A DNA stretch of 64,000 nucleotides from JABDGC01 sp964449835 (GCA_964449835.1 CAYVBZ010000002.1:15120-79119); one strand, 5' to 3'; positions 25,335 to 34,194 are shown, counted from the stretch's first letter. Notes: generated from the sequence alone by a model not told the origin. Numbers and translations: made by a program.

Positions 25335-26006
25335 TTATTCAAAATAAATAAACGAGTGGTCCCCTGTATACCCCGTCTGCTTAAACCACCAATCCCACTC
25401 TTCCGGCGTACAAAAAGACTCACAGGTCACTTGCCAGTAAAGTAAATTAGCCTTCTCTTGCTCATTCCGGTAAGACTCAACACAGACATATTTATTTTTC
25501 TTGCCCACGCGTTCAATTTCGCGCAAAGCAGGATCCAGGTCGTAATTGTGCAGATTATGCAAGGTGGTGATTGAGACCACAAGGTCAAAATATTGGTCCG
25601 GAAAAGGCAGCTGCTTAGCATGGCCCACCTGCAGGCGGTCACGGATTTCTTCTTTGGCATTTTCAATGGCATAGGGGGAAACATCCATGCCATAAACTTC
25701 AACGCCGGGAACGATCTTCGTAAAATCATAAAGCAAATAGCCTTTGCCGCAGCCAACGTCCAAGACCTTGTCGCCGGGTTTAATACCATAATGCTCAGCC
25801 AAAGCACGGGCCACTTTTTCCCAGCGGCCTTCCATATAGCGATAGCCGCCGTAACAAATGCGTCGGTCGCCGTCCCAATAGTCGTAGCCCCATTGCTTGG
25901 CCAGGACTGCGGCTTTGGCCTTGGGATATTCCGGCTCATTCACACGGGCAAGATAATCGCGTTTGGTACTTTTATGCAGCACTGACATAAAATCATGGTA
26001 AGCCAT
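25335..26006 (-). CDS. Class I SAM-dependent methyltransferase (UbiE-like fold)
   Basis: 223 residues. Motif I is VLDVGCGKGYLLYDF near residue 85, motif II is VYGMDVSPYAIENAK, and LPFPDQYFDLVVSITTLHNL covers the following motifs, as in the Methyltransf_11 group. Substrate unknown. The start at 26006 overlaps the end of the phosphotransferase gene by 14 bases and has GGAG ten bases upstream, so the two are co-translated. Together with the HAD protein they form a small subgroup (HAD, phosphotransferase, methyltransferase) within the sugar cluster, which suggests modification of one activated sugar. Confidence 0.8.
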   Translation of the reverse strand: MAYHDFMSVLHKSTKRDYLARVNEPEYPKAKAAVLAKQWGYDYWDGDRRICYGGYRYMEGRWEKVARALAEHYGIKPGDKVLDVGCGKGYLLYDFTKIVPGVEVYGMDVSPYAIENAKEEIRDRLQVGHAKQLPFPDQYFDLVVSITTLHNLHNYDLDPALREIERVGKKNKYVCVESYRNEQEKANLLYWQVTCESFCTPEEWDWWFKQTGYTGDHSFIYFE

Positions 26007-27051
26007 AAGCTTGCGTCTCCAAAGACTGTATTAAACGGTTGACCTTATTCACTTGCGTGCGCTTCAACTCCGCAACATTCAAGCTGGGATTGGCGAAGCG
26101 GTAACGGGCAAGATGGACGGGAAGAAAAATGTTCAGCGCGATGCAGCACCATTTCACGCGGTAAACCAAGCGCAAAAGCTTTGCGCGAAATACGAGTTGC
26201 TGCGCGTTCACAAAAGGCTGCATGACGGTTGCAACAAAGCTATCGAAGAGTTCCGGGGGAACCGGCAAGGCGAGTTGTGAAAAAAAGTCGCCTGTCATTT
26301 TTGCAGGGTCGTCCCAACCAGCATATTCAAAATCAAGAAAACAGAGCTGCCCATCCGCAAGCTTAAGCGCATTGTGAAAACCAAAATCTGATGGCGAAAT
26401 GCAACGCTGCCCCGTCTTCAGTTCAACGTTCAGGTCCACTCCCGCGCTTTGGGCGGCACGGGCCACTTCCACCATTAGACCGCGCCAATAAGCGCTTAAG
26501 CGCAAAATCAAAAGCCGCGCCTCATGGTCTTCGACGGTCTCCGGGAGCATTTTCTCCAATTGTTGAATGCGGGCGCTGATCAACTGAAAATGTTCTTGGA
26601 TTGAAAAACAGGCTTCCGAAGCCTTGGGCAAAGCTTTGGCTTTTGCGCGCTGCTCGGACTGATTGAGGGCACAGAAAAAATCGGCGGCCTGGGCCACTTC
26701 ATTCGCTGTGACGTCTTGCGGCAGCAAAGGTTGGCCTTCAATTAATTCATAGAGTGCCATACTCATTTGCGGATCTTGATAAAAAGGCTTAGGCACCTGT
26801 TTTGGCGCAACCGTCACAGCATAAGTCAAAAAAGCAAATTCCGCCGCTAAACGATCGCGAAGGTCGCCCGTCTGACACAAATATTGCTTAATGATAAAAG
26901 CGCCATCCGCCGTTTGAATGCGATAAGTTCGATTATTACGCCCCTGGGTACAATTTTTGATGGACAAAACATCCGGCTGTAAACCCGCGGCAGTGAGTAA
27001 GGCAGCAATTTGCATCACAAATTCAATAGAAGAAGGTCGGGTATCAATCAT
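25993..27051 (-). CDS. APH/choline-kinase-fold small-molecule phosphotransferase
   Basis: 352 residues from the ATG at 27051, which overlaps the TGA of the HAD gene as ATGA; an earlier start at 27084 would overlap much more. The N-lobe has TYRIQTADGAFIIKQY with the ATP-binding Lys. The catalytic loop reads SPSDFGFHNAL (Asp and Asn of the Brenner motif, with Ser where His is common), followed by CFLDFEYAGWDDP, which carries the metal-binding Asp. This is the aminoglycoside-phosphotransferase/LicA fold. In this setting it is likely to phosphorylate a sugar or a polysaccharide substituent, not an antibiotic. Confidence 0.78.
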   Translation of the reverse strand: MIDTRPSSIEFVMQIAALLTAAGLQPDVLSIKNCTQGRNNRTYRIQTADGAFIIKQYLCQTGDLRDRLAAEFAFLTYAVTVAPKQVPKPFYQDPQMSMALYELIEGQPLLPQDVTANEVAQAADFFCALNQSEQRAKAKALPKASEACFSIQEHFQLISARIQQLEKMLPETVEDHEARLLILRLSAYWRGLMVEVARAAQSAGVDLNVELKTGQRCISPSDFGFHNALKLADGQLCFLDFEYAGWDDPAKMTGDFFSQLALPVPPELFDSFVATVMQPFVNAQQLVFRAKLLRLVYRVKWCCIALNIFLPVHLARYRFANPSLNVAELKRTQVNKVNRLIQSLETQAYGLP

Positions 27052-27659
27052 GACAATCCTATTTGCTTTTCCAAAGCCCCCCAAGAACCGGCCACTTCAA
27101 CTTCCGGGAGGCTTTTATCTAAGTGATGGCCCTGGGGATCAAAGAGGAAGCGCTTGATATGCCGCGGGAAATTAGCAGCCAGCAGAATTTCCGGCAAATC
27201 ATCAATGAAGACCTCACAGCCAAAATCACGGATCCGGGCTAGTTTTTCATCTTTCGTTAACTCGAAGAAAACACGGTCTTCTGGAATATAAGGAACCTGG
27301 TTATCACAGAGATAACGCTCAACCCAGGCGCGGGCAGCCAAATGAAGATCGTATTTGGGGCCGAGATAATTATGCTTGGTTTTATGACTAACGATAGCCA
27401 GGGTGTGGCCGGCCTCTTTGGCCAAACGAATAAAACGCAAAACGCCCGGGTAAGGCCCTGCTTCTACCATGCGAAGTCCGTAGACATAGCCTTGCATTTC
27501 AGTCCACAGGTCTTCTTTGTCAATACTACGCAGATAATCACGAACAGCGGTTTTGTTCGCCGGCAGGTCTTTGGGGACTACCCCCTGCTCCAGGGCTACC
27601 TTGTGAAAAATTTGATCGTAGTTTACGATGGTATTATCAAAATCAAGACCGATCCGCAT
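27048..27659 (-). CDS. HAD-superfamily hydrolase
   Basis: 203 residues from the ATG at 27659, which has AAGGGGG five bases upstream; the longer frame starts with a TTG. Motif I is GLDFDNTIVNYDQIF (nucleophile and acid/base Asp), motif II is AIVSHKT, a Lys follows, and motif IV is EVFIDDLPEIL. The cap is between motifs I and II (C1 type). A sugar-phosphate phosphatase is likely from context. It lacks the DRDG form of the heptose-bisphosphate phosphatase GmhB, so that role cannot be assumed. It follows the transketolase C-subunit by 11 bases. Confidence 0.78.
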   Translation of the reverse strand: MRIGLDFDNTIVNYDQIFHKVALEQGVVPKDLPANKTAVRDYLRSIDKEDLWTEMQGYVYGLRMVEAGPYPGVLRFIRLAKEAGHTLAIVSHKTKHNYLGPKYDLHLAARAWVERYLCDNQVPYIPEDRVFFELTKDEKLARIRDFGCEVFIDDLPEILLAANFPRHIKRFLFDPQGHHLDKSLPEVEVAGSWGALEKQIGLS

Positions 27660-27670
27660 AACAACCCCCT

Positions 27671-28612
27671 TCAAGCCACGATTCTTGCGCGTTGTTCTGG
27701 CATTTTTGCGAGAACACGGGCAGCAATTTGCTCGGCTTCGAGGCCGTATTTCACCTGCGCGTATTTTTGGCTGCCAATTTCATGCATGAATTCATCCGGT
27801 GTTCCGAGACTCAGATGAGGAATTTGCGCTTCATCTCGTGAACGCCATTCAGCCACCGCGCCGCCTAGACCGCCAATGCAATTGTGTTCTTCAATGGTCA
27901 CGAGCAATTTAAAGCGGGAATTGGCTTTCTGCAGATAAACTGTGTCCAGTGGTTTAATGCTGTGAAAGGAAACCACTTCGGCGGAAATGCCATGGTCTTT
28001 TAAAATATCCGCGGCTTTCAGCACTTCCGGCATGATGATGCCGGCACTAAGCAAAGCCACATCGACGCCTTCGCGTACCACCAGGCTTTCGCCGATGCAA
28101 AGCTGCGGTCTTTCTTGATGAATTTTGGGCTCCCCTTTTTTGCCGATGCGAATATAAACGGGCCTCTCTTGCTGCAGCGCTGCACGCAGCATTAAATCAA
28201 GCTCAACCGCATCACAAGGCGCTAAGACACACATACCTGGCAGCGTCCGTAAAATAGCCATATCTTCCAAGGAATGGTGCGTAGGACCGAGTTCTGCATA
28301 AGACAAGCCTGAACCGGTGCCCACAATAATCACAGGCGCCTGATGATAACAAACATCCACGCGAATCTGCTCAAAACAACGGGTGGTGGTGAAAGGCGTA
28401 ATGGTGTAAATCACCGGCCTGAGTCCATTCAAAGCCATGCCGGCCGCAACGCCCATCATATTGGCCTCGGCCACCCCGCAATTATAAAACCGGGCGGCAT
28501 CCACTTTTTTGAAATTGTCGAATAACTTATTGCCAATATCGCCCGAAAGCAAAACGACACGCGGGTCTTCTTGGGCTAATTGGGTCAGTGTGTCTGCAAA
28601 CGCATTTCTCAT
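27671..28612 (-). CDS. Split transketolase, C-terminal subunit (pyrimidine-binding and C domains)
   Basis: 313 residues. The thiamine-pyrophosphate pyrimidine-domain blocks are visible: FYNCGVAEANMMGVAAGMAL with the catalytic Glu, TPFTTTRCFEQIR, and a GPTHHSLEDMAILR segment, then the C-terminal regulatory-like domain (EEHNCIGGLGGAVAEW). It pairs with the N-terminal subunit encoded upstream, with the ATGA overlap 28609-28612. Split transketolases of this type are found in some central-metabolism operons, and in sugar-biosynthesis clusters where they transfer a two-carbon unit. Here the likely product is sedoheptulose-7-phosphate or a two-carbon-branched sugar. Confidence 0.85.
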   Translation of the reverse strand: MRNAFADTLTQLAQEDPRVVLLSGDIGNKLFDNFKKVDAARFYNCGVAEANMMGVAAGMALNGLRPVIYTITPFTTTRCFEQIRVDVCYHQAPVIIVGTGSGLSYAELGPTHHSLEDMAILRTLPGMCVLAPCDAVELDLMLRAALQQERPVYIRIGKKGEPKIHQERPQLCIGESLVVREGVDVALLSAGIIMPEVLKAADILKDHGISAEVVSFHSIKPLDTVYLQKANSRFKLLVTIEEHNCIGGLGGAVAEWRSRDEAQIPHLSLGTPDEFMHEIGSQKYAQVKYGLEAEQIAARVLAKMPEQRARIVA

Positions 28613-29433
28613 GTTCCAGTCTCCAATTCACGCTCCGCCGCTTCAACTTCCGCCGCATTCGGAATACGGTAATGCCAATTATTATCATCTTCCATAAAAG
28701 AAACGCCCTTCCCTTTCACAGTGTGGGCGATAATGGCCGTCGGTTTGCCGTTTGCGGCAGGAAAGCTTTTCAAGGCATCCAAGAGCTCTTCTATGTTGTG
28801 GCCGTCGATCTCGCAGGCATTCCAGCCAAAGGCACGCCATTTTTCGGCGAGCGGCTCAAGTGACATGACTTCACAACTGCGTCCGGTGGCCTGCCATTTA
28901 TTAAAGTCGATGATGGCGCAGAGCTTTGACACTTTTTGGGACGAAGCCAATAGAGCAGCCTCCCATACAGAGCCTTCATTGCATTCACCATCACTCAGGA
29001 CCGCATAGACGCGATAATCTTTCTGGTGGATCCGCCCAGCAAGCGCCATGCCTAAGCCCATGGGAAAGCCATGGCCCAGGGAACCCGTTGCAGCCTCAAT
29101 ACCTGGTAATTGTTCCGGTGCGGGAGGATGTTCGGCAAACAAGCCACCGTCTTCACCATAGGTCTCTAGCAAGCTTTCCGGATAAAATCCGCGCATAGCC
29201 AGAACTTGAAAGAGCGCTGGCGCCCCGTGTCCCTTGCTGAGAACAAGGCGGTCGCGGTCAGGATCTCGCGGCTTCTTCGGATCAAGACGCAGCACAGAAA
29301 AATACAGCGCTGTTAGAATATCCACGCAAGACAGGCAAGAACCCAAATGTGGAATCGAGGCCTGGTGCGAAGTTTTGATGATGCGCCCCCGCAATTTGCG
29401 GGCAATGGCTTCCAGCTCTTTAATCGTCGTCAT
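28609..29433 (-). CDS. Split transketolase, N-terminal subunit (TPP-binding)
   Basis: 274 residues from the ATG at 29433, four bases after the stop of the epimerase gene; the frame continues upstream but the extra part is read out of the epimerase gene. TPP-binding features are SHQASIPHLGSCLSCVDILT, RLVLSKGHGAPALF, TGSLGHGFPMGLGMAL and the GDG-type motif VLSDGECNEGSVWEA with IIDFNKWQ. It forms the active-site half that holds the diphosphate, completed by the following subunit. Together they catalyse ketol transfer between sugars. Its place inside the cluster argues for a dedicated role and not general pentose phosphate metabolism. Confidence 0.86.
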   Translation of the reverse strand: MTTIKELEAIARKLRGRIIKTSHQASIPHLGSCLSCVDILTALYFSVLRLDPKKPRDPDRDRLVLSKGHGAPALFQVLAMRGFYPESLLETYGEDGGLFAEHPPAPEQLPGIEAATGSLGHGFPMGLGMALAGRIHQKDYRVYAVLSDGECNEGSVWEAALLASSQKVSKLCAIIDFNKWQATGRSCEVMSLEPLAEKWRAFGWNACEIDGHNIEELLDALKSFPAANGKPTAIIAHTVKGKGVSFMEDDNNWHYRIPNAAEVEAAERELETGT

Positions 29434-29437
29434 CTCA

Positions 29438-30424
29438 TTAAGCCTTATGAATATAGTCATAGGGTTGCCCTTTGAGCATTTCAAAGTGCTTATGGACCCA
29501 GGCAATACAATCATCAAGCCCTTGGTCCAGGCTGACCTGGTCCTGCCAGCCCAATTCTTTGCGCAATTTGCCGCTGTCCAGTTGATAAGCCGCGTCTTTG
29601 CCGAGGCGTTCACCCACAACTTCCACATAGTCCTCGAAGGGCACCTCCAACTTCTTACAAATCCGTTCAACCAGTTCGCGGATAGAAACAATTTCCTGGG
29701 TAGAAATATGATAAGTGTCGCCGTTCACGCCCTTTTCCATAATGCGCCAGGTGGCCTCGGAAACATCTTTCATATGAATGAAGGAGCGGGTGGAGACACC
29801 CCCGCCATGCAACTGGAGTTTTCTCCCCAAAAGAATAAACAAAATCGTGCGCGGAATGATGCGATAGAGCTGCTGGCCTGGCCCATAGACATTCGCCGCG
29901 CGCGTTGTGACTACGGGAAAATTGTAGGCGTTGTGAAAGGTGCGCAGACTCAGGTCAGCCGCGGCGCGGGACACGGCGTAAGGCGTGCTGGGGTTTAAGG
30001 GATAATCTTCCCTCACAAAACCCGAACAAGAACCGTAGACTTCCGGCGTCGAAACATGCACATAGTGCTGGATAAAGTCATATTTGCGCAATTCATCATG
30101 CAGTTTGATGGTGGACACCGTATTGGTTTGAAACCAATCACCAGGCGCGCGCCAACTTTCAGCCACCATGCTTTGCGCCGCGAAATTGATAACATAAGCC
30201 GGTTTAAATTTTTGAATCAAGTCCATCATTTCCGGCAAATGTGCATTTAAGTCCATTTGATGGAAGGTGAACTGCTTTCGGGGACGCCACTTATAGGGCA
30301 AAAGAGCGTCGACGGGCTCCGCTGAACGGCTGGTGCCAATGACTTCCACCCCATGGTCCAGGGCAAAATCAACAAAGCTTGAGCCGGAAAAGGAATTGCT
30401 GCCAATCACAAATAACTTATGCAC
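29438..30424 (-). CDS. NAD-dependent sugar epimerase/dehydratase (extended SDR) with YxxxR
   Basis: 328 residues. The start is the GTG at 30424, six bases after AAGGAG; the in-frame TTG five codons earlier has no SD. The Rossmann motif is IGSNSFSGSSF, the substrate-side motif is VHVSTPEVYGS, and the catalytic block reads STPYAVSRAAADL, so Arg occupies the position of the usual active-site Lys. TRAANVYGPGQ and RSFIHMKDVS follow as in dTDP-glucose or GDP-mannose dehydratases. It probably dehydrates or epimerises the nucleotide sugar made by the neighbouring genes. It overlaps the end of the SIS gene by eight bases. Confidence 0.8.
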   Translation of the reverse strand: MHKLFVIGSNSFSGSSFVDFALDHGVEVIGTSRSAEPVDALLPYKWRPRKQFTFHQMDLNAHLPEMMDLIQKFKPAYVINFAAQSMVAESWRAPGDWFQTNTVSTIKLHDELRKYDFIQHYVHVSTPEVYGSCSGFVREDYPLNPSTPYAVSRAAADLSLRTFHNAYNFPVVTTRAANVYGPGQQLYRIIPRTILFILLGRKLQLHGGGVSTRSFIHMKDVSEATWRIMEKGVNGDTYHISTQEIVSIRELVERICKKLEVPFEDYVEVVGERLGKDAAYQLDSGKLRKELGWQDQVSLDQGLDDCIAWVHKHFEMLKGQPYDYIHKA

Positions 30425-31010
30425 AAGAAACTCCTTCAACTAATTCCACATGAGGCCTATTTTCATAGCACCATTGCATGAGCATATGGCCCACGATCAA
30501 TTGCAGATCTTCTGCAATTTGCATGTCATCCACTGGAAAATGTACGGCGACATCGGCCAGATCTTTGCTGCGCCCGCCAGAATAACCCAAGATAGCGTAG
30601 GATTTCACCCTCATGGACTTAGCCTGCTGCAGAGCGGCGAGAATATTGGGTGAATTGCCGCTGCCGGAAAGCACAAGCAGCAAATCGCCGGGTTCCGCTT
30701 GAACGGCCAGTTGCTCAGAATAGATGCGGTCATAGCCGACGTCGTTTGCAAGACAAGTCAGGACAGCGGGATTGGCTGAGAGAGCATGTATGCGCATGCC
30801 GCCGCCAACACGCTTAGCGATGCCATAGATAAAGTCGTTGGCAAGGTGCATGGCGTTGCCGGCACTGCCGCCATTGCCGCAAATAAAAATTTGCTTTTTA
30901 TGGATCCAGCAGTGATAGAGGTCTTGCGCCAACTGGGCCACCGGCTCCCAATCCGCTTGCGCCAGCACTTCTTGCAAGCGCTTCGCATAGTTCGAGAAAA
31001 ATGCTTTCAT
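30417..31010 (-). CDS. SIS-domain phosphoheptose-isomerase-like protein
   Basis: 197 residues from the ATG at 31010, with GGAAAG four bases upstream. The SIS fold is marked by IFICGNGGSAGNAMHLANDF and LLLVLSGSGNSPNILAAL, and EDLQLIVGHML near the C-terminus carries residues expected in the active site. It resembles GmhA, which isomerises sedoheptulose-7-phosphate to D-glycero-D-manno-heptose-7-phosphate. A second, more typical GmhA is encoded at 34265-34879, so the two may be specialised for different sugars. It lies ten bases downstream of the epimerase gene at 31021. Confidence 0.78.
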   Translation of the reverse strand: MKAFFSNYAKRLQEVLAQADWEPVAQLAQDLYHCWIHKKQIFICGNGGSAGNAMHLANDFIYGIAKRVGGGMRIHALSANPAVLTCLANDVGYDRIYSEQLAVQAEPGDLLLVLSGSGNSPNILAALQQAKSMRVKSYAILGYSGGRSKDLADVAVHFPVDDMQIAEDLQLIVGHMLMQWCYENRPHVELVEGVSCA

Positions 31011-31020
31011 GAGACTTTCC

Positions 31021-31956
31021 TTATACAACGTTTTTTTGCATCCACTTCAGATTATAAAAATGTTCTTCATTTTTGAGGAGGCCAGCGCGGTAGTGTTCGA
31101 CCATTTCCTGGATGGCGTCCTTGACCTTTTTCTTAGGCTTGAAGCCGGCTTTCAGAATTTTGTCTGAATTGACACGATAGGAACGCGGATCGTTTGAGGC
31201 CGTGACAGAAATTTCCGCGGGCACGTACTCGGTGACCATTTTGGCGATCTCCAGGATCGAGATATTTTCAAAACCGGCATTAAAGATACCTGTCGCCTCG
31301 GGATGATCTAAAAGGAAAAGATAGGCGTCGGTGATGTCATCGATATGAATATTCGGCCTGACCTGATTGCCGCCGAAAACCGTGATTTTGCCGGCGGTGA
31401 GCGCCTGCATGGTCAGCATGTTGACGGAAACGTCGAGACGCATGCGGGGTGAATAACCGCAGACCGTGGCCGGGCGGACCATTTGCACGACCATGTCGTT
31501 CTGGTAGCTCATCAGGACGCGCTCGGAGACCATTTTAGTCTTGTTATAAGCAGAAATCGGGTCCAATTCCAGGTCTTCCGTCACCTGTTCTTCTTCCTTA
31601 ACGCCATAGACGGAGCCTGAGGAGGCATAGATGAAGCGCTTAATGCCCTGGCGCTTGGCTTTATCGGCAAGCTGCATCGTGGCGAGTGCGCTGACTTCCC
31701 AAGTCAATTGAGGGTTTAGGTCGCCGCAGGGATCATTGGCCACGGAAGAAAGATGAATAATGCAGTCCACGCCCTGAAGCGGGACCTTGTTCAGGTCACG
31801 GATATCCCCTTTCATGACTTGCAGTTTGGGATGGGGTTGATGGAAATTACCGAACCATTGGGTATCGAAGGCGACCACCTCGTAGCCGCGATCTAAAAGT
31901 TTTGGGACAAGAACGTGGCCTTTGTAGCCGCAACCGCCGGTGACTAAAACTTTCAT
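31021..31956 (-). CDS. NAD-dependent epimerase/dehydratase (extended SDR)
   Basis: 311 residues. The nucleotide-binding motif is VLVTGGCGYKGHVLVP at the N-terminus, the Ser-containing strand is FIYASSGSVYGV, and the catalytic pair is in ISAYNKTKMVSE (YxxxK intact). RPNIHIDDITDAYLFLL and the C-terminal GFKPKKKVKDAIQEM block complete the family pattern. It resembles NDP-hexose/heptose 4-epimerases and reductases. It sits between the sugar nucleotidyltransferase gene (19 bases upstream) and the SIS isomerase gene, so its substrate is probably the nucleotide sugar made by the former. Confidence 0.84.
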   Translation of the reverse strand: MKVLVTGGCGYKGHVLVPKLLDRGYEVVAFDTQWFGNFHQPHPKLQVMKGDIRDLNKVPLQGVDCIIHLSSVANDPCGDLNPQLTWEVSALATMQLADKAKRQGIKRFIYASSGSVYGVKEEEQVTEDLELDPISAYNKTKMVSERVLMSYQNDMVVQMVRPATVCGYSPRMRLDVSVNMLTMQALTAGKITVFGGNQVRPNIHIDDITDAYLFLLDHPEATGIFNAGFENISILEIAKMVTEYVPAEISVTASNDPRSYRVNSDKILKAGFKPKKKVKDAIQEMVEHYRAGLLKNEEHFYNLKWMQKNVV

Positions 31957-31975
31957 GCTGTACCTCTTATTATAG

Positions 31976-32677
31976 TTAATAGGGACGAAATTCTAACTCT
32001 GCCTGTTTTAAACTGTCCACCGTGCCGATATCGCGATGATAATCGTCATTATGAAAAGCCTGCATTTTGCCCAGAAAATGGGGAAGGACTTCCGTGCTGA
32101 GATCAATGACCTCTTTGCGAAGCGTTGCTAAAAACGAAATGACACTGGGTTCTACGAGATAAACTGCCGCGTTAGCGCAGATACCAGGCGGTCGAGCAAC
32201 TTTTTCGTGAAAAGCGACCACCCTGCCCTGCGCGTCCTGCTCGACGATGCCGCAGCTTTTGGGCGTGTCGGTGTCGAAAGTCATCATGGTGATTTCAACG
32301 CCGGGTTGACGTTGCTCATGGGCTTGGATAAAAGCCCCAACGTCAAAGCGCGTCAGATTGTCGGCATGCGCTAAAATAAAAGGCCCTTCTTCTAAAAAAT
32401 CTCGGTTCTTGAGCACAGTGCCGCCTGTGCCCAGCAATTGATCTTCATGCACCAAATGGAGCCGCTCGCACCAATGCGAGTTGCGTACAAAATTTCTGAC
32501 AGCCTCGGGCAAATAATGGGTATTCACCAGAATTTGATCAACATGATCAGGCAGTAACAGGTCCAGCCAATATTCCATTAAGGGTTTGCCATGGACTGGC
32601 GCCAGGCATTTAGGCAGGGTATCCGTTAAAGGCCGTAGACGAGTTCCTAGCCCTGCCGCCAGTAACACTGCTTTCAT
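31976..32677 (-). CDS. Sugar-1-phosphate nucleotidyltransferase (HddC/RmlA-like)
   Basis: 233 residues. The signature LAAGLGTRLRPLTDTLPKCL at the N-terminus binds NTP and metal, followed by GTGGTVLKN and ILAHADNLTRFD (metal-binding Asp). The short length without a hexapeptide repeat matches mannose-1-phosphate guanylyltransferase or D-glycero-D-manno-heptose-1-phosphate guanylyltransferase (HddC). Given two GmhA-like isomerases and a heptose-kinase-like protein nearby, a heptose-1-phosphate substrate is favoured by context. Its ATG overlaps the TGA of the kinase/nucleotidyltransferase gene (ATGA, 32674-32677). Confidence 0.82.
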   Translation of the reverse strand: MKAVLLAAGLGTRLRPLTDTLPKCLAPVHGKPLMEYWLDLLLPDHVDQILVNTHYLPEAVRNFVRNSHWCERLHLVHEDQLLGTGGTVLKNRDFLEEGPFILAHADNLTRFDVGAFIQAHEQRQPGVEITMMTFDTDTPKSCGIVEQDAQGRVVAFHEKVARPPGICANAAVYLVEPSVISFLATLRKEVIDLSTEVLPHFLGKMQAFHNDDYHRDIGTVDSLKQAELEFRPY

Positions 32678-34194
32678 AAACTGTTTAACTCCTGCAAGAC
32701 CTCATTGGCAGTCAAAGGTAAATTGCCAATCCGTCCCACCTGACAAGCCGCCGCGATCGAACCGAGATAGGCGCTCTCCCAGATATCTGCTCCCGCAACA
32801 AGGGCCATAGCAGCACAGGTTAATAAGCAATCGCCGCCCCCGGCCACATCTTTGGGCGCAGCGTTTAAAGCGGGCAAGCGATCAATATGAATACCGCTGC
32901 GTGTATTGTCCGAAGTCTGAATCAGCAAGCCTTCCGCACCCAAAGTGATCAGCACATGCTTCGCGCCGGCTTTTTTCTGCAAGCCTTCAGCGAGAACACC
33001 AAGACCGGAACCGGTCCCTTCTCGCACCGCCAAACGCGCCTCATGTTCAGTTGGGGTAATAAGCAGCATACCCTGAAAGCGGGAAACATCTCCGACCTGG
33101 GAAGAAGACTGGCTGTCCGCCACCATTGGAATATTATATTGATTGCAGAGCGAAGTTGCCGCATCCACCAAGGAGGGCGACAAACAGCCATAATTAAAAT
33201 CGGAAAAAATAACAAGATCAGCGTCCTGAATGGTTTTGGCTAATTCATTGCGCAGCTTCTTGACCAACTCCTGGCCGATTTGATGATGGCGCAGCTGTGA
33301 AACACGCAGCAAGGTTTTATTGTCGGCACGAAAACGTTGCTTCAAGGTCGTCGGCCGGCTCTTGTCTTTAATGAGATTGGCTTCGACTTGATAAGCCTGC
33401 AAAGCATCGCGCGCGAATTTAGCAGCTTCATCTTCCCCAACAACGCTGAAGTAATTCACGTGGGCGCCCAGACTGCGCGCATGAGCAGCCACAATGCCGG
33501 CACCACCTAAAAAGAGGTCTTTTTTGATTGGCATGACGACGATGGTTGGATCTTCCTGGGACATGCCCAAGGGGTTGCAAGTGATATATTCATCCACAAT
33601 GAGATCACCGAGGACAACAACTTTAAGTTCGGCAAAACCATGCACCACTTCGGCCAATTTTTTGACGTCAAGTTGATGACGCTCGACAAAATCTGTCGGT
33701 TGGCGAATGGTGGAAATATTAACTTCTTTAAACTCTCGGCGCAAAAGATCCAGTGAGGAAAGCGAAGACTCACCGGAGGTGAACAAAAGTCTGCCGCCAT
33801 AGCTCTCAACAACGGCCTGCTCTGGATTAAAATGTTGCTCGTGTTCCTTTCCCTTGACGACGATATCGGGTTTTAGGCAGGTAATCAGTTCTTCAACAGG
33901 ACAGGGCAGCACAGCGGCATAATCCACACAGCCAATGGCACGCACGCCCTCTAAGCGCAAATTTTGTGGCAAGTGCGTTCCCGGCGTGAAATCAGGACTG
34001 AGGCCAACGACCAAAAAATCCGCGCATTCCGCGGCAAAATTCAGCAAACTCAAATGCCCAGGGTGAACGATATTAAAATTTCCCGAGACAAAAGCCATGC
34101 GTTTGCCTTCCTTCATCTGGCTTTTAATTTCAGCGGTTAACCTCACAACCTCCGCAGCTTGCTCTTCCTTTAAGACAACTTGTCCTAAGCTCAT
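32674..34194 (-). CDS. HldE-like bifunctional protein with reversed domain order (nucleotidyltransferase, then PfkB kinase)
   Basis: 506 residues with two domains. Residues ~30-160 are a cytidylyltransferase-like domain: FVSGNFNIVHPGHLSLL at 36-51 holds the HxGH motif, and DIVVKGKEH and a late FTSGESSLSSLDLL follow (the position of the ISTTxL block). Residues ~190-505 are a PfkB/ribokinase-fold kinase: VVLGDLIVDEY, FLGGAGIVAAHA, and DVAGGGDCLLTCAA with the catalytic Asp. HldE, which makes ADP-heptose from heptose-7-phosphate, has the kinase first and the nucleotidyltransferase second; here the order is swapped. A heptose-phosphate kinase and nucleotidylation role is inferred. It is followed by another nucleotidyltransferase gene. 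Confidence 0.8.
   Translation of the reverse strand: MSLGQVVLKEEQAAEVVRLTAEIKSQMKEGKRMAFVSGNFNIVHPGHLSLLNFAAECADFLVVGLSPDFTPGTHLPQNLRLEGVRAIGCVDYAAVLPCPVEELITCLKPDIVVKGKEHEQHFNPEQAVVESYGGRLLFTSGESSLSSLDLLRREFKEVNISTIRQPTDFVERHQLDVKKLAEVVHGFAELKVVVLGDLIVDEYITCNPLGMSQEDPTIVVMPIKKDLFLGGAGIVAAHARSLGAHVNYFSVVGEDEAAKFARDALQAYQVEANLIKDKSRPTTLKQRFRADNKTLLRVSQLRHHQIGQELVKKLRNELAKTIQDADLVIFSDFNYGCLSPSLVDAATSLCNQYNIPMVADSQSSSQVGDVSRFQGMLLITPTEHEARLAVREGTGSGLGVLAEGLQKKAGAKHVLITLGAEGLLIQTSDNTRSGIHIDRLPALNAAPKDVAGGGDCLLTCAAMALVAGADIWESAYLGSIAAACQVGRIGNLPLTANEVLQELNSL

Noticed and set aside
25993..27051. Aminoglycoside resistance gene
   Set aside because: The fold is the APH/choline-kinase fold, but the gene is embedded and translationally coupled in a sugar cluster, so a sugar or glycan-substituent kinase is more likely.
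27048..27659. Heptose-bisphosphate phosphatase GmhB
   Set aside because: It is a HAD protein in the right setting, but motif I is DFDNT rather than the DRDG form of GmhB and the cap differs, so only a general HAD call is made.
29234..29998. 254-codon plus-strand frame
   Set aside because: It is antisense to the transketolase N-subunit and epimerase genes and shows no protein motif.
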